Shown: piece by piece, positions 26,200 through 36,175 of the stretch | How the letters are laid out: every line of letters begins with the position of its first letter | Numbering within the stretch: the stretch's first letter is position 1 | Assembly (NCBI RefSeq): GCF_030700285.1 | Contig: NZ_JAUYZJ010000021.1 | Coordinates: forward strand, 1-64,000 | Reading direction: 5' to 3' | DNA: 64,000 nt | From: Methylobacterium sp. NEAU K | Lineage (GTDB): Bacteria > Pseudomonadota > Alphaproteobacteria > Rhizobiales > Beijerinckiaceae | Position numbers and translations under genes: made by a program | The notes under the pieces: generated by a model | Databases searched by the model: none | What the model saw: only the letters and a program-made list of their open reading frames with translations | What the model was told of the DNA's origin: nothing

Positions 26200-26664
26200 G
26201 GGACGTCTACTCCCTGTCTATAAAACCTGAACCTGACTAAACTGACTGCAATGATTAACGCAGGGTTAAAATCGCACCCGGATGGTGCAGGCTATCCAGC
26301 GCGGGCGGCCTGCGATGCGCGAGATCAGGCCGTTGGAATCGGCGCGGATGGACGGACTGATCGGGACCGGACAGGGCGCGCGGGGTGATCCGAATCGATC
26401 AGGCTCCCCGGTGCCGGGGTGACCGAGGCAGCGACCACGACGCCGACGGGAAGGCGATCCGCAACGATCCCGGCGGGCCCTCCTCGGGGGCCTGCGCTGC
26501 GATGCACGATCGCCGCCGGCGCAACCGCTCGACCTGTGCCGGACGACGCGCCACTGAGTTCTGAAAATCGGAGATTCGGACTGCTCATCGGGTTCGGCGA
26601 ACCCGGGGATCGTCTCAGGGCCCGCAATGCCGACCGTGTGGTCGGTGACATCACTGGGGCCGAG
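26200..26664. other. intergenic region between the coiled-coil pair and tRNA-Val
   Basis: No gene supported. The first ~80 bases are AT-rich (including repeated ctgact motifs) and likely hold the promoter of the coiled-coil operon. The rest is GC-rich, with no recognised repeat. Confidence 0.35.
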
Positions 26665-26739
26665 TGGTGGGCGCGACAGGGATCGAACCTGTGACCCCTA
26701 CCATGTCAAGGTAGTGCTCTCCCGCTGAGCTACGCGCCC
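26665..26739 (-). tRNA. tRNA-Val (anticodon GAC)
   Basis: Minus strand reads a complete cloverleaf: acceptor GGGCGCG paired with CGCGCCC, D arm GCTCAGCGGGAGAGC, anticodon arm CTACC-TTGACAT-GGTAG with anticodon GAC, T arm ACAGG-TTCGATC-CCTGT, discriminator A and an encoded CCA. All stems are intact. Confidence 0.97.
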
Positions 26740-26954
26740 GGGCCGGAGCCGCACGGGCTCCGGTGGGCGGGGCCTATAGCTGTTGCCCGGCGGGGGCGCA
26801 AGCGGAAGGTTCACGGCGTCGGCCGGTCGACGTCGGCCGACCGCGCCGTCGCGATGGTGCACGCGCGCTGAAAAATGCGCTATGGGCCTGCCGGCCGGCA
26901 TCCGGCCGGGCCGCCGAGGCGGTGCCGGTATTCCGCCCCCTCAAGCTTCGGGAC

Positions 26955-27998
26955 ATGCGTTACTTCATCGATCACGATAACGGCGTCTCGATCCGCGGCT
27001 GGATCGTGCCGGACAACCCGCTCGCCATCAGCCGGGTGGTGGTCTCCGTCGAGGGCCGGCGCGTGGCCGAGGTCCCGGCCAGCGTCACGGACGAGGCCTT
27101 CAAGCGCAACGGCTGGCACGCGACCGGGCAATGCACCTTCGTGCTGACCCCCGCCGAGGTGCCGGGGCTCCCCGAGATCCCGCGGCTCGAACTCTACGAC
27201 GCCGACACCAACGTGATGGTCTACCGCCGCACGCCGCCCGATGGGCTGGTGCGGCTGCGCGTCATGCTGATCAACACCGGCATCGAGCCCGAGACCGCCC
27301 TCCAGGCGGCGCTCTTCCCCCATTTCCAGCACTGCTACTTCGGCATCCACAAGCTGCCGGACGAGATCCTGACCTGCGTCCTGACGGGCCCGGCCGCCCC
27401 CTCGGCCTTCCTGTCGGGGGCGGTGACCGTGCCGCGCTACGAGAACTTCCTGACGCCGGACCTGATGATCACGGGGATCTTGGTGCAGGATCCCCATATC
27501 GAGATGGCGACGCGCATGCTTTGGCTGAAGGCCCGGGCCGGCGATGCCACCGATCCCGGGCGGAGCTGGCGCCTCGGGGGCCTCGCCGAGGCCGCGGCCT
27601 TCGCGAACGATTACGACTTCACCGACGTGAAGAGCCTCAAGCGCTTCTTCCGCATGCTGCCGGAGGCAGCCTACCGGCTGCTGTACAATCCGCTCACCCG
27701 CCAGCTCGGGACCCGCATGCCGGAAGACCGCCTGCACCCGGGCAATTCGATCGCCGCGATCGAGATCCTCGCCCGTGTCGGCATCGTCGGCCACAAGACC
27801 CGGTTCCACGCCTTCGCGTCGACGCTGTTCGACCGCCTCGGCATCCACGCTCCCGTGCCGGTCCTGCCGCCGGTGCCCGCCGAGACGCAGGCGCTGGCCG
27901 AACGCCTGCGGGCGGTGAAGGCGGTGGAGGAGATGATCGTCTTCGACGTCGCCATGTCGGATGCCGTGAAGGCCTCGATCGACAAGAGCTGGAGCTGA
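26955..27998 (+). CDS. conserved-type protein of unknown function coupled to a glycosyltransferase
   Basis: A 347-aa soluble protein; start ATG at 26955 (RYFIDHDNGVSIRGW). The first ~100 residues look like a small beta-domain (GWIVPD, VVVSVEGRRVAEVP). The rest contains FPHFQHCYFGIHKLPDEIL, PRYENFLTPDLMITGIL and ends with a helical region. It reads smoothly as a folded protein, but I cannot name the family. The next gene, a two-domain glycosyltransferase, starts two bases after its stop, so a role in surface glycan assembly is inferred from context. Confidence 0.75.
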   Translation: MRYFIDHDNGVSIRGWIVPDNPLAISRVVVSVEGRRVAEVPASVTDEAFKRNGWHATGQCTFVLTPAEVPGLPEIPRLELYDADTNVMVYRRTPPDGLVRLRVMLINTGIEPETALQAALFPHFQHCYFGIHKLPDEILTCVLTGPAAPSAFLSGAVTVPRYENFLTPDLMITGILVQDPHIEMATRMLWLKARAGDATDPGRSWRLGGLAEAAAFANDYDFTDVKSLKRFFRMLPEAAYRLLYNPLTRQLGTRMPEDRLHPGNSIAAIEILARVGIVGHKTRFHAFASTLFDRLGIHAPVPVLPPVPAETQALAERLRAVKAVEEMIVFDVAMSDAVKASIDKSWS

Positions 27999-28000
27999 CC

Positions 28001-30184
28001 GTGCGTCCGACCGACACGGAGATGCCCGAGCGGCGTCTCCCGCCGGCACACCTGACCCGTACCGGGCTCCGGCGGCGCACGCTGCCGGCGAGGGCGGCGG
28101 CGGACGGGATGCATGTCGAACTCCCGGGCTTGGCAGGCCGCTGGGTCGAGATCACGCTGTCCAACGACCCGGCGGAGGACCGGGAGACCGGCCCGATCAT
28201 GAGCCTCGCAGAGGCCGACGGGCGTCCGGGGCTCATGCTGCCCCAGGAGGCCGTGGGCGGGGGCGCCTTCGCATGGGTCGGCCGCCTGCCCGAGGGCGTC
28301 GCCGCGCTGCGCGTAGCCGATCCGGCCGGACGGGTCCCGGTCCGGTTGCGGCGGGTCACGGTGCGCCGCCTCGACCGGCCGACCCTCGTCCTGCGCGCCT
28401 TCCTGCGCGAGCCGGGCCTCACCCTGCAGGCGCTGTCCTGGCGCGGCCTCGGCAAGAAGGTGCGCGCGCGCGGCTTCCTCGGCCGGGCGCTGCGCCACCG
28501 GCGCGTGACCGGCTACGAGGCCTGGATCCGGACTCACGCGCTGCGCCGGTCGGAGCGGGACGGGATCGCCGCCGAGATCGCCGCCTGGGCCGACCCGCCG
28601 CTGATCTCGGTCCTGATGCCGGTGCACGACCCCGACCCGAAGGTGCTGCGGGCCGCCCTCGCCTCACTGCGCGCGCAGCTCTATCCGCATTGGGAGCTGT
28701 GCGTCGTCGACGACGCCTCCACCCGGCCCGCGATTGGGCGGATCCTCGGCCGCGCGGCCGCCGCCGACCCGCGGATCCGCGTCCTCGTCCGGTCCGAGAA
28801 CGGCCACATCGCGCGGGCGACCAACGACGCGCTCGGTCTCGCCCGCGGCGTCGCCTGCGCCTTCATGGACCACGACGACGCGCTCACCGAGGACGCCCTC
28901 TACGAAGTCGCCCGAGCCCTGCGCCTCGATCCGGATCTGGACCTTATCTACAGCGACGAGGACAAGATCGACGGACGCGGCCGCCGGTTCGAGCCGCATT
29001 TCAAGCCGGGCTTCGACCGGGAGCTGCTCTACGCGCAGAACTACATCAACCACCTGACGGTGGTGCGCACCGAGGCCGTGCGCGCTGTCGGCGGCCTGCG
29101 CCCGGGCTTCGAGGGCAGCCAGGACCATGACCTGCTGCTGCGGCTCACCGACGGCCTCGACCCCGCCCGGATCCGCCACATCCCGCGGGTGCTCTATCAC
29201 TGGCGCGCCGCGCAGGGCTCGGGCACCTTCTCGGACCGGGCGCTGGGCCGGGCCGAGGCGGCGCGCCTGCGCGCACTCGACGAGGTCGTCGCGCCCTGGG
29301 GCGGCCGGGCCGAGCGCGGGCCCGCGGGCTTCAACCGCCTGATCCGGCCGCTGCCGGAGCCGCCGCCCCGGGTCTCGGCGATCATCCCGACCCGGGACCG
29401 CGCCGAGATCCTGTCGGTGACCCTCGACGGGCTCCTCGGGGGCACCGACTATCCCGACATCGAGGTGGTGATCGTCGACAACGACAGCCGCGAGCCGGAG
29501 ACGGCGGCCCTGTTCGCCCGCTACCGGGGCGACCCGCGCGTGCGCATCCTTGCGGTGCCGGGGGCCTTCAACTTCTCGGACCTGTCGAACCGCGGGGCGG
29601 CAGCAGCCACGGGCCCGGTGCTGCTGTTCCTCAACAACGACGTCGAGGTGCTGGAGCCCGGCTGGCTCGGCGAGCTGGTCCGCCAGGCGGTCCGGCCAGA
29701 GATCGGCGCCGTCGGGGCCAAGCTGCTCTACCCGGACCGGACGATCCAGCACGGCGGGATCGTGCTGGGGATCGGCGGGGTCGCCGGACACAGCCACCTC
29801 GGCGTGCCGGACGACGATCCGGGCTACTTCTGCCGGATGGTGCTCGCCCACGAGGTCTCGGCGGTCACCGGCGCCTGCCTCGCCATGCGGGCGCGGGTGT
29901 TCGAGGAGGTCGGCGGTTTCGACGCGGTCGCCCTGAAGGTCGCGTTCAACGACGTCGATCTCTGCCTGAAGATCCGCCGGGCCGGCTACCGGATCGTCTG
30001 GACGCCATTCGCCAAGCTGATCCACCACGAGTCGAAGAGCCGCGGGGCCGAGGACACGCCGGAGAAGCGCCAGCGCTTCGAGGGCGAGGTGCTGACCATG
30101 CTCGCGCGCTGGGGCCCGGAACTCCGTGCCGACCCCTATTACAACATCAACCTGTCACGGAACTCGGCGCATTACCGGGTCTGA
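28001..30184 (+). CDS. tandem two-domain family-2 glycosyltransferase
   Basis: A 727-aa protein with two GT-A domains. The first (from ~200) shows ISVLMPVHDPD, CVVDDASTRP, CAFMDHDDALTEDAL and DLIYSDEDKI; the second (from ~465) shows VSAIIPTRDRAEIL, VVIVDNDSREPET, LLFLNNDVEVLEPG and TGACLAMRARVFEEVGGFD. The N-terminal 190 residues are a separate region. Start is a GTG at 28001, two bases after the preceding gene, with GGAGC upstream. Probably builds a surface polysaccharide or O-antigen-like chain. Confidence 0.9.
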   Translation: MRPTDTEMPERRLPPAHLTRTGLRRRTLPARAAADGMHVELPGLAGRWVEITLSNDPAEDRETGPIMSLAEADGRPGLMLPQEAVGGGAFAWVGRLPEGVAALRVADPAGRVPVRLRRVTVRRLDRPTLVLRAFLREPGLTLQALSWRGLGKKVRARGFLGRALRHRRVTGYEAWIRTHALRRSERDGIAAEIAAWADPPLISVLMPVHDPDPKVLRAALASLRAQLYPHWELCVVDDASTRPAIGRILGRAAAADPRIRVLVRSENGHIARATNDALGLARGVACAFMDHDDALTEDALYEVARALRLDPDLDLIYSDEDKIDGRGRRFEPHFKPGFDRELLYAQNYINHLTVVRTEAVRAVGGLRPGFEGSQDHDLLLRLTDGLDPARIRHIPRVLYHWRAAQGSGTFSDRALGRAEAARLRALDEVVAPWGGRAERGPAGFNRLIRPLPEPPPRVSAIIPTRDRAEILSVTLDGLLGGTDYPDIEVVIVDNDSREPETAALFARYRGDPRVRILAVPGAFNFSDLSNRGAAAATGPVLLFLNNDVEVLEPGWLGELVRQAVRPEIGAVGAKLLYPDRTIQHGGIVLGIGGVAGHSHLGVPDDDPGYFCRMVLAHEVSAVTGACLAMRARVFEEVGGFDAVALKVAFNDVDLCLKIRRAGYRIVWTPFAKLIHHESKSRGAEDTPEKRQRFEGEVLTMLARWGPELRADPYYNINLSRNSAHYRV

Positions 30185-30375
30185 GAGGGCGCACACGGCG
30201 GATCGCCGCGGGACGGGTCCCGCCCGCGGTGCCGCGCCGCCAGGCACACGGTGCCATGCATGCGTCAGTGGGTGAACTTGCGTCCGGTGCCGGTTGCGAT
30301 ACCTCTGGACATGCCGCATGAGGCGGTTCCGGCCATGGCGCCCGATGCGGCGCGCGGCGAGGGCGGCAGCCAACG

Positions 30376-31713
30376 ATGAGCTCGAACACCCCTATGGCTT
30401 CGGCCACGATCCTGGAGCGCGACGCCCGGCAGGCGACGGGTGACCACACGGTCCACCCGAACGAGATCGCCATCGGCGTGGTGATCGGCCGTGCGTCGGA
30501 GTATTTCGACTTCTTCGTCTTCGGCATCGCCTGCGTGCTGGTCTTCCCGAAGGTGTTCTTCCCCTTCGTCGACCCGCTGACCGGAACCCTCTACGCCTTC
30601 TCGATCTTCGCGCTCGCCTTCATCGCCCGGCCGATCGGCTCGGTGATCTTCATGGCGATCGACCGGCGCCACGGCCGCAGCGTCAAGCTCACCATCGCGT
30701 TGTTCCTGCTCGGCGCCGCCACGGCTGCGGTCAGCTTCCTGCCGCGCTACGACAGCATCGGCATCTCGGCCGTCTACATCCTGGCGATCCTGCGGGTCCT
30801 TCAGGGACTGGCGCTGGGCGGTGCCTGGGACGGGCTCGCGTCTCTGCTCGCCATGAACGCGCCGCGGGAGCGGCGCGGCTGGTATGCGATGATCCCGCAG
30901 CTCGGCGCGCCCCTGGGCTTCATGGTCGCGAGCGCCCTGTTCTCGTTCTTCCTGGTCAATCTCGACGAGGCCGACTTCATCGACTGGGGCTGGCGCTTCC
31001 CTTTCTACTGCGCCTTCACCATCAACGTCGTCGCCCTGTTCGCCCGGCTGCGCCTCGTGGCCACCGACGAATTCGCCCGGATGATGGACCTGGACCGGCT
31101 GCGGCCGGTCCCAGCGCTGGAGCTTTTCCGACACCACGCGGGCGACGTGATCCGCGGCGCCTTCGTGCCGCTCGCCGCCTTCGCGCTGTTCCACCTCGTG
31201 ACGATCTTCCCGATCGCCTGGCTGGCGCTCAACAACACCAGCCGCTCGCCCGGGGAGTTCCTGATCGTGCAGTTCTCGGGGGCCATCGTCTGCGCCGGCG
31301 CGGTCGCGGCCTCCGGGCTGATCGCCGACCAGATCGGCCGCCGCAACTGCCTGATCATGAGCGCCTCGCTGATCGGCTTCTTCGCCATCGGCAGCATCAT
31401 CGCGCCGCTCCTGTTCGGCGAGAGCGCGATCGGCCAGACCATCTACGTCACGATCGGCTTCATGCTGCTCGGGCTCGCCTACGGCCAGACCGCCGGCGCG
31501 GTGACGGCCCGGCTCGGTAACCACTACCGCTACACCGGCGCCGCGCTGACCTCCGACTTCGCCTGGCTGCTCGGTGCCGGCTTCGCGCCGCTGGTGGCGC
31601 TGTTCCTCTCGCAGCGCTACGGCCTGGCCATGGTCGGAGTCTATCTCCTGTCCGGCGCGGTCTGCACCCTCGTGGCGCTGTTCTTCGACCGCTCGGAAAT
31701 GCGCCAGATGTAG
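30376..31713 (+). CDS. MFS transporter, metabolite:H+ symporter type
   Basis: A 445-aa, 12-helix permease. The family signature appears in IGRASEYFDFFVFGIA near the start and the loop motif after helix 2 is present as MAIDRRHGRSVKLT; LRVLQGLALGGAWDGLASLLAMNAPRERRGW is the helix 4-5 region typical of the MHS group (citrate, ketoglutarate, proline/betaine porters). Substrate cannot be decided. It stands alone between the glycosyltransferase and the oxidase operon. Confidence 0.9.
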   Translation: MSSNTPMASATILERDARQATGDHTVHPNEIAIGVVIGRASEYFDFFVFGIACVLVFPKVFFPFVDPLTGTLYAFSIFALAFIARPIGSVIFMAIDRRHGRSVKLTIALFLLGAATAAVSFLPRYDSIGISAVYILAILRVLQGLALGGAWDGLASLLAMNAPRERRGWYAMIPQLGAPLGFMVASALFSFFLVNLDEADFIDWGWRFPFYCAFTINVVALFARLRLVATDEFARMMDLDRLRPVPALELFRHHAGDVIRGAFVPLAAFALFHLVTIFPIAWLALNNTSRSPGEFLIVQFSGAIVCAGAVAASGLIADQIGRRNCLIMSASLIGFFAIGSIIAPLLFGESAIGQTIYVTIGFMLLGLAYGQTAGAVTARLGNHYRYTGAALTSDFAWLLGAGFAPLVALFLSQRYGLAMVGVYLLSGAVCTLVALFFDRSEMRQM

Positions 31714-31829
31714 CCGGCGAGGCGCGCGGCCCGGGCCGCGCAAGCCTTCTCAGAGGCTGCCAGGGACGCCGCAGTCAGCGGCACGGCAGGGACGCCGCGG
31801 ATGCGGCTTGGGATGACGAGACGCGTGCT

Positions 31830-33062
31830 GTGACCACTTCGACCCCTCGACCGGACAGGACCGCCGCCGCGAAGCGCTGGGGCGGCCGCGCGCGGCGCGT
31901 CCTGCCGCTGCTCGCCCTGCCGCCGATGCTGGCGCTGCTGGGCGGCTGCAACCTCGTGGTGATGCACCCGGCCGGCTATGTGGCCGAGCAGCAGCGCAAC
32001 CTCGTGCTGGCTGCCACCGGGCTGATGCTCCTGATCATCATCCCTGTGATCTTCTTCACACTGTTCTTCGCCTGGCGCTACCGCGCCTCCAACGCGGACG
32101 CCATCTACGATCCCGATTGGCACCACTCGACCCAGCTCGAGGTGCTGATCTGGACGGCACCGCTGATGATCATCATCGCGTTGGGCGCCCTCACGTGGAT
32201 CGGGACGCACACCCTCGATCCGTTCCGGCCGCTCAGCAAGATCGACCCGAAGCGCGACGTCCCGGCCGGAGTCCAGCCGCTCCAGGTCGAGGCGGTGGCC
32301 ATGGATTGGAAGTGGCTGTTCCTCTACCCGCAATACGGGATCGCCACGGTCAACGAACTCGCCGCGCCGGTGGATCGCCCGATCCAGTTCAAGATCACCG
32401 CCACCGACGTGATGAATACGTTCTATGTGCCGACGCTCGCCGGCATGGTCTACGCGATGCCGGGCATGCAGACCCAGCTCCACGCCGTGATCAACCGGGA
32501 GGGCGCCTACGAGGGCCGCTCGGCGCATTACAGCGGCGCCGGCTTCTCGAACATGTTCTTCAAATTCCATGGTCTGACCAACGACGGCTTCGACCAGTGG
32601 GTCGCCAAGACCAAGGCGCAGGGCGGCGACCTGAGCCAGGAGGCCTATCTCGAACTCGAGAAGCCGAGCGAGGCCGAGCCGGCACGCTACTACAAGTCCT
32701 ACATGACGGGCCTGTTCGACCGGATCATCGGCATGTGCCCCCGGCCGGAGCAGATGTGCGTCGGCGAGATGATGAGGATCGACGCGCAGGGCGGCGCGTC
32801 GGGCGAGGAGGCGGCGGCGAATTACGGCCGATTGCAGTACGACAACCGCATGGCCGATCGCGGCAACGAGGCACCCGGCGCGACCTCGCCCGCCTCCGGG
32901 ACGGGTCCGCACGGGCAGACGCAGCCCCAGGGCATGCGGCCGCGGCCCGACATGGGGAACCCGGAGTCGCGCGGGCCGGAGACGGGCCAAGACATGAAGG
33001 CTCCGGACAGCCAGGGCCAGAGCGAGGGCGGCCAGATCGCGCCCAAGCAGCTCAACCAATGA
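31830..33062 (+). CDS. cyoA: quinol oxidase (bo3-type) subunit II
   Basis: A 410-aa lipoprotein-type subunit II: signal peptide with lipobox LLGGC, two membrane helices, and a cupredoxin domain. The copper-A Cys/His ligands are absent (AHYSGAGFSNMFFKFHG), which marks a quinol rather than cytochrome c oxidase. The C-terminal ~80 residues are a Pro/Gln/Gly-rich tail longer than in E. coli CyoA (about 315 aa). GTG start at 31830. First gene of the cyoABCD-SURF1 unit. Confidence 0.93.
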   Translation: MTTSTPRPDRTAAAKRWGGRARRVLPLLALPPMLALLGGCNLVVMHPAGYVAEQQRNLVLAATGLMLLIIIPVIFFTLFFAWRYRASNADAIYDPDWHHSTQLEVLIWTAPLMIIIALGALTWIGTHTLDPFRPLSKIDPKRDVPAGVQPLQVEAVAMDWKWLFLYPQYGIATVNELAAPVDRPIQFKITATDVMNTFYVPTLAGMVYAMPGMQTQLHAVINREGAYEGRSAHYSGAGFSNMFFKFHGLTNDGFDQWVAKTKAQGGDLSQEAYLELEKPSEAEPARYYKSYMTGLFDRIIGMCPRPEQMCVGEMMRIDAQGGASGEEAAANYGRLQYDNRMADRGNEAPGATSPASGTGPHGQTQPQGMRPRPDMGNPESRGPETGQDMKAPDSQGQSEGGQIAPKQLNQ

Positions 33063-33136
33063 GACCGCTCGCCTAAGGGCGAGCCCCAAATCTTAAACCG
33101 GCGGTCGCCGTCGAACCCACTGAACGGGCCGATCCC

Positions 33137-35137
33137 ATGTTCGCAAACCTGGACCTTCAGCAGCTGATCCTCGGACGATTTACGATCGAGCAGATCCCCT
33201 ATCACGAGCCGATCCTGCAGGCGACGTTCGCCGGCGTGGCCGTCGTCGGCCTCGCCGTGCTGGGCGTCATCACGTATTTCCGCTTCTGGGGGCCGATGTG
33301 GCGTGACTGGATCACGTCGATCGACCACAAGAAGATCGGCATCATGTACTGCATCTTCGCGCTGGTCATGCTGCTGCGCGGCTTCGCGGACGCGATCCTG
33401 ATGCGCTCGCAGCAGGCCATCGCCTTCGGCTCCGAGCAGGGCTTCCTGCCGCCGCACCACTACGACCAGATCTTCACCGCTCACGGCATGATCATGATCT
33501 TCTTCGTGGCGATGCCGTTCGTCACGGGGCTCATGAACTTCGCCGTGCCGCTGCAGATCGGCGCCCGCGACGTGGCTTTCCCGTTCCTCAACAACTTCAG
33601 CTTCTGGATGACGGTCGCCGGCGGCATCCTGGTGATGGTCTCGCTGTTCGTCGGCGAGTTCTCCCGCGCCACCTGGCTCGCCTATCCGCCGCTCTCGGAG
33701 GCCTCCATGAGCCCCGGCGTCGGCGTCGACTACTACATCTGGGCGCTGCAGATCGCCGGCATCGGCACCCTGCTGTCGGGCATCAACCTGATCGCCACTA
33801 TCGTGAAGATGCGCGCGCCCGGAATGACCATGATGAAGCTGCCGATCTTCGTCTGGTCTTCGCTCTGCACCAACATCTTGATCGTCGCCGCCTTCCCGAT
33901 CCTCACCGCCGTTCTCGCGATGCTGTCGCTCGACCGCTACGTCGGCACGCATTTCTTCACGAACGACCTCGGCGGCAACGCCATGCTGTACTTCAACCTC
34001 ATCTGGATCTGGGGTCATCCGGAGGTCTACATCCTGATCCTGCCGGCCTTCGGGGTGTTCTCGGAGATCACCTCGACCTTCTGCGGCAAGCGCCTGTTCG
34101 GCTACACCTCGATGGTCTACGCGCTGGTGGTGATCACCATCCTGGCCTACCTCGTGTGGCTGCACCACTTCTTCACGATGGGCTCGGGCGCGGACGTGAA
34201 TTCGTTCTTCGGGATCACGACGATGATCATCTCGATCCCGACGGGCGCGAAGATCTTCAACTGGATGTTCACGATGTACCGCGGCCGGATCCGGTTCGAG
34301 GTGCCGATGCTGTGGGTGGTGGCGTTCATCGTCACCTTCGTGATCGGCGGCATGACCGGCGTCCTGCTGGCGGTGCCCCCGGCCGACTTCGTGCTGCACA
34401 ACTCGCTGTTCCTGATCGCGCACTTCCACAACGTGATCATCGGCGGCGTGCTGTTCGGGATGTTCGCCGGCGTGACCTTCTGGTTCCCCAAGGCCTTCGG
34501 CTTCAAGCTCGACGAGTTCTGGGGCAAGATGGCCCTCGTGTTCTGGGTGAGCGGGTTCTACGTCGCCTTCATGCCGCTCTACGTGCTCGGCCTGATGGGC
34601 GTGACCCGGCGCATGCAGCATTTCGACGATCCGTCACTCCAGATCTGGTTCGTCATCGCCGCCTGCGGCGCGGCGCTGATCGCCTGCGGCATCGCCTCCC
34701 AGATCATCATGTTCGTGGTCTCGATCCGGAACCGGGAGAAGCTACGCGACCTGACCGGCGACCCGTGGGGCGGCCGGACGCTCGAATGGTCCACCTCCTC
34801 GCCGCCGCCGGACTACAACTTCGCCTTCACCCCCGTGGTCCACGATTCCGACGCGTGGTGGGACATGAAGAACCGCGGCTTCGACCGCCCGCTGAAGGGC
34901 TACAGGCCGATCCACATGCCCAAGAACACGGCGACCGGCGCCATCCTGGCGGCCCTGAACTTCACCTTCGGCCTGGCCATGGTCTGGTACGTCTGGTGGC
35001 TTGCGGCGCTCAGCTTCGTGGCGATCTTCGTTGTCGCGATCGCTCACACCTTTAACTACAATCGCGACTACTACATTCCCGCCGATACGGTCAGTCGGAC
35101 GGAAGGTCAGCGGACGCGCGAACTGGAGATGGCGTGA
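33137..35137 (+). CDS. cyoB: quinol oxidase subunit I
   Basis: A 666-aa heme-copper catalytic subunit with ~14-15 membrane helices. The ligands are visible: His in [11 protein letters not shown] (low-spin heme), WGHPEVYIL (Cu-B His cross-linked to Tyr), [10 protein letters not shown] (Cu-B His pair), and [11 protein letters not shown] (heme histidines). It reduces oxygen to water and pumps protons. It starts 74 bases after cyoA. Confidence 0.97.
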   Translation: MFANLDLQQLILGRFTIEQIPYHEPILQATFAGVAVVGLAVLGVITYFRFWGPMWRDWITSIDHKKIGIMYCIFALVMLLRGFADAILMRSQQAIAFGSEQGFLPPHHYDQIFTAHGMIMIFFVAMPFVTGLMNFAVPLQIGARDVAFPFLNNFSFWMTVAGGILVMVSLFVGEFSRATWLAYPPLSEASMSPGVGVDYYIWALQIAGIGTLLSGINLIATIVKMRAPGMTMMKLPIFVWSSLCTNILIVAAFPILTAVLAMLSLDRYVGTHFFTNDLGGNAMLYFNLIWIWGHPEVYILILPAFGVFSEITSTFCGKRLFGYTSMVYALVVITILAYLVWLHHFFTMGSGADVNSFFGITTMIISIPTGAKIFNWMFTMYRGRIRFEVPMLWVVAFIVTFVIGGMTGVLLAVPPADFVLHNSLFLIAHFHNVIIGGVLFGMFAGVTFWFPKAFGFKLDEFWGKMALVFWVSGFYVAFMPLYVLGLMGVTRRMQHFDDPSLQIWFVIAACGAALIACGIASQIIMFVVSIRNREKLRDLTGDPWGGRTLEWSTSSPPPDYNFAFTPVVHDSDAWWDMKNRGFDRPLKGYRPIHMPKNTATGAILAALNFTFGLAMVWYVWWLAALSFVAIFVVAIAHTFNYNRDYYIPADTVSRTEGQRTRELEMA

Positions 35138-35141
35138 TCCG

Positions 35142-35774
35142 ATGATGCACGCGGAGACAGCACCCCCCGGCGCCGCGGCGCCGGTTTTCTACCAGACCGA
35201 CGAGGAGGGCCATCATTCCGAGGGCTCGACGATGCTCGGGTTCTGGCTCTACCTGATGAGCGACTGCCTCATCTTCGCGACCCTGTTCGCGACCTACGGG
35301 GTGCTCGGCCGCAGCTACGCGGCCGGGCCGACCCCCAAGGATCTGTTCGACCTGTCGGGCATCGCGGTGAACACCGCGATGCTGTTGTTCTCGTCCATCA
35401 CCTACGGCTTCGCCATGCTGGAGATGGACCGGGACCGGATCAAGCAGACGCAGATCTGGCTCGCCGTGACCGGACTGTTCGGCGTGGCCTTCGTGTTCCT
35501 GGAGATCCGGGAATTCGTCCACCTGTTCCATGAGGGGGCGCCGCCGTGGCGCAGCGCCTTCCTGTCGTCGTTCTACACCCTGGTGGCGACGCACGGGCTG
35601 CACGTCTCGGTCGGCATCCTCTGGCTGGTCATCCTGCTGGTGCAGCTGCGCAAGCACGGGCTCATCGTCGAGAACAAGCGCCGGCTGATGTGCCTGTCGA
35701 TGTTCTGGCACTTCCTCGACCTGATCTGGATCGGGGTGTTCACCGTCGTCTACCTGATGGGAGTGCTCGAATGA
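35142..35774 (+). CDS. cyoC: quinol oxidase subunit III
   Basis: A 210-aa, five-helix subunit III. Features: SEGSTMLGFWLYLMSDCLIFATLF, FLEIREFVHLFHEG, and VATHGLHVSVGILWLVIL. It starts four bases after cyoB and its stop overlaps the cyoD start (ATGA). It is not catalytic, but stabilises subunit I. Confidence 0.95.
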   Translation: MMHAETAPPGAAAPVFYQTDEEGHHSEGSTMLGFWLYLMSDCLIFATLFATYGVLGRSYAAGPTPKDLFDLSGIAVNTAMLLFSSITYGFAMLEMDRDRIKQTQIWLAVTGLFGVAFVFLEIREFVHLFHEGAPPWRSAFLSSFYTLVATHGLHVSVGILWLVILLVQLRKHGLIVENKRRLMCLSMFWHFLDLIWIGVFTVVYLMGVLE

Positions 35775-36175
35775 GCGCCGACGCTCACCACCTCTCCGGG
35801 CACGGCCAGGATACGCACGATCCGCACGCCCACAGCGAGGGCGGGCATGGTACCGTCAAGGGCTACGTGACGGGCTTCGTCCTGTCGGTGATCCTGACGG
35901 TGATCCCGTTCTGGCTGGTGATGGGCAACGTGCTCGACAACAGCCTCGTCACCACGCTGGTGATCCTGGCGCTCGGCGGCGTGCAGATGGTCGTGCATGT
36001 CGTCTACTTCCTGCACATGAGCACGAAGTCGGAGGGCGGCTGGACCTTCATGGCCCTGATCTTCACCATCACCCTGGTGGCGATCATGCTGTCGGGCTCG
36101 GTGTGGGTGATGTACCACCTCAACCACAACATGATGCCGATGGATGCCCACGACGTCATGAACAACGCCCGCTGA
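35771..36175 (+). CDS. cyoD: quinol oxidase subunit IV
   Basis: A 134-aa protein with a His-rich N-terminal extension (HDPHAHSEGGHG) and three membrane helices, including GYVTGFVLSVILTVIPFWLV and VVHVVYFLHMS. ATG overlaps the cyoC stop. The N-terminal His-rich stretch and the long C-terminal tail are longer than in E. coli CyoD (about 109 aa). Assists copper incorporation and assembly of the oxidase. Confidence 0.93.
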   Translation: MSADAHHLSGHGQDTHDPHAHSEGGHGTVKGYVTGFVLSVILTVIPFWLVMGNVLDNSLVTTLVILALGGVQMVVHVVYFLHMSTKSEGGWTFMALIFTITLVAIMLSGSVWVMYHLNHNMMPMDAHDVMNNAR

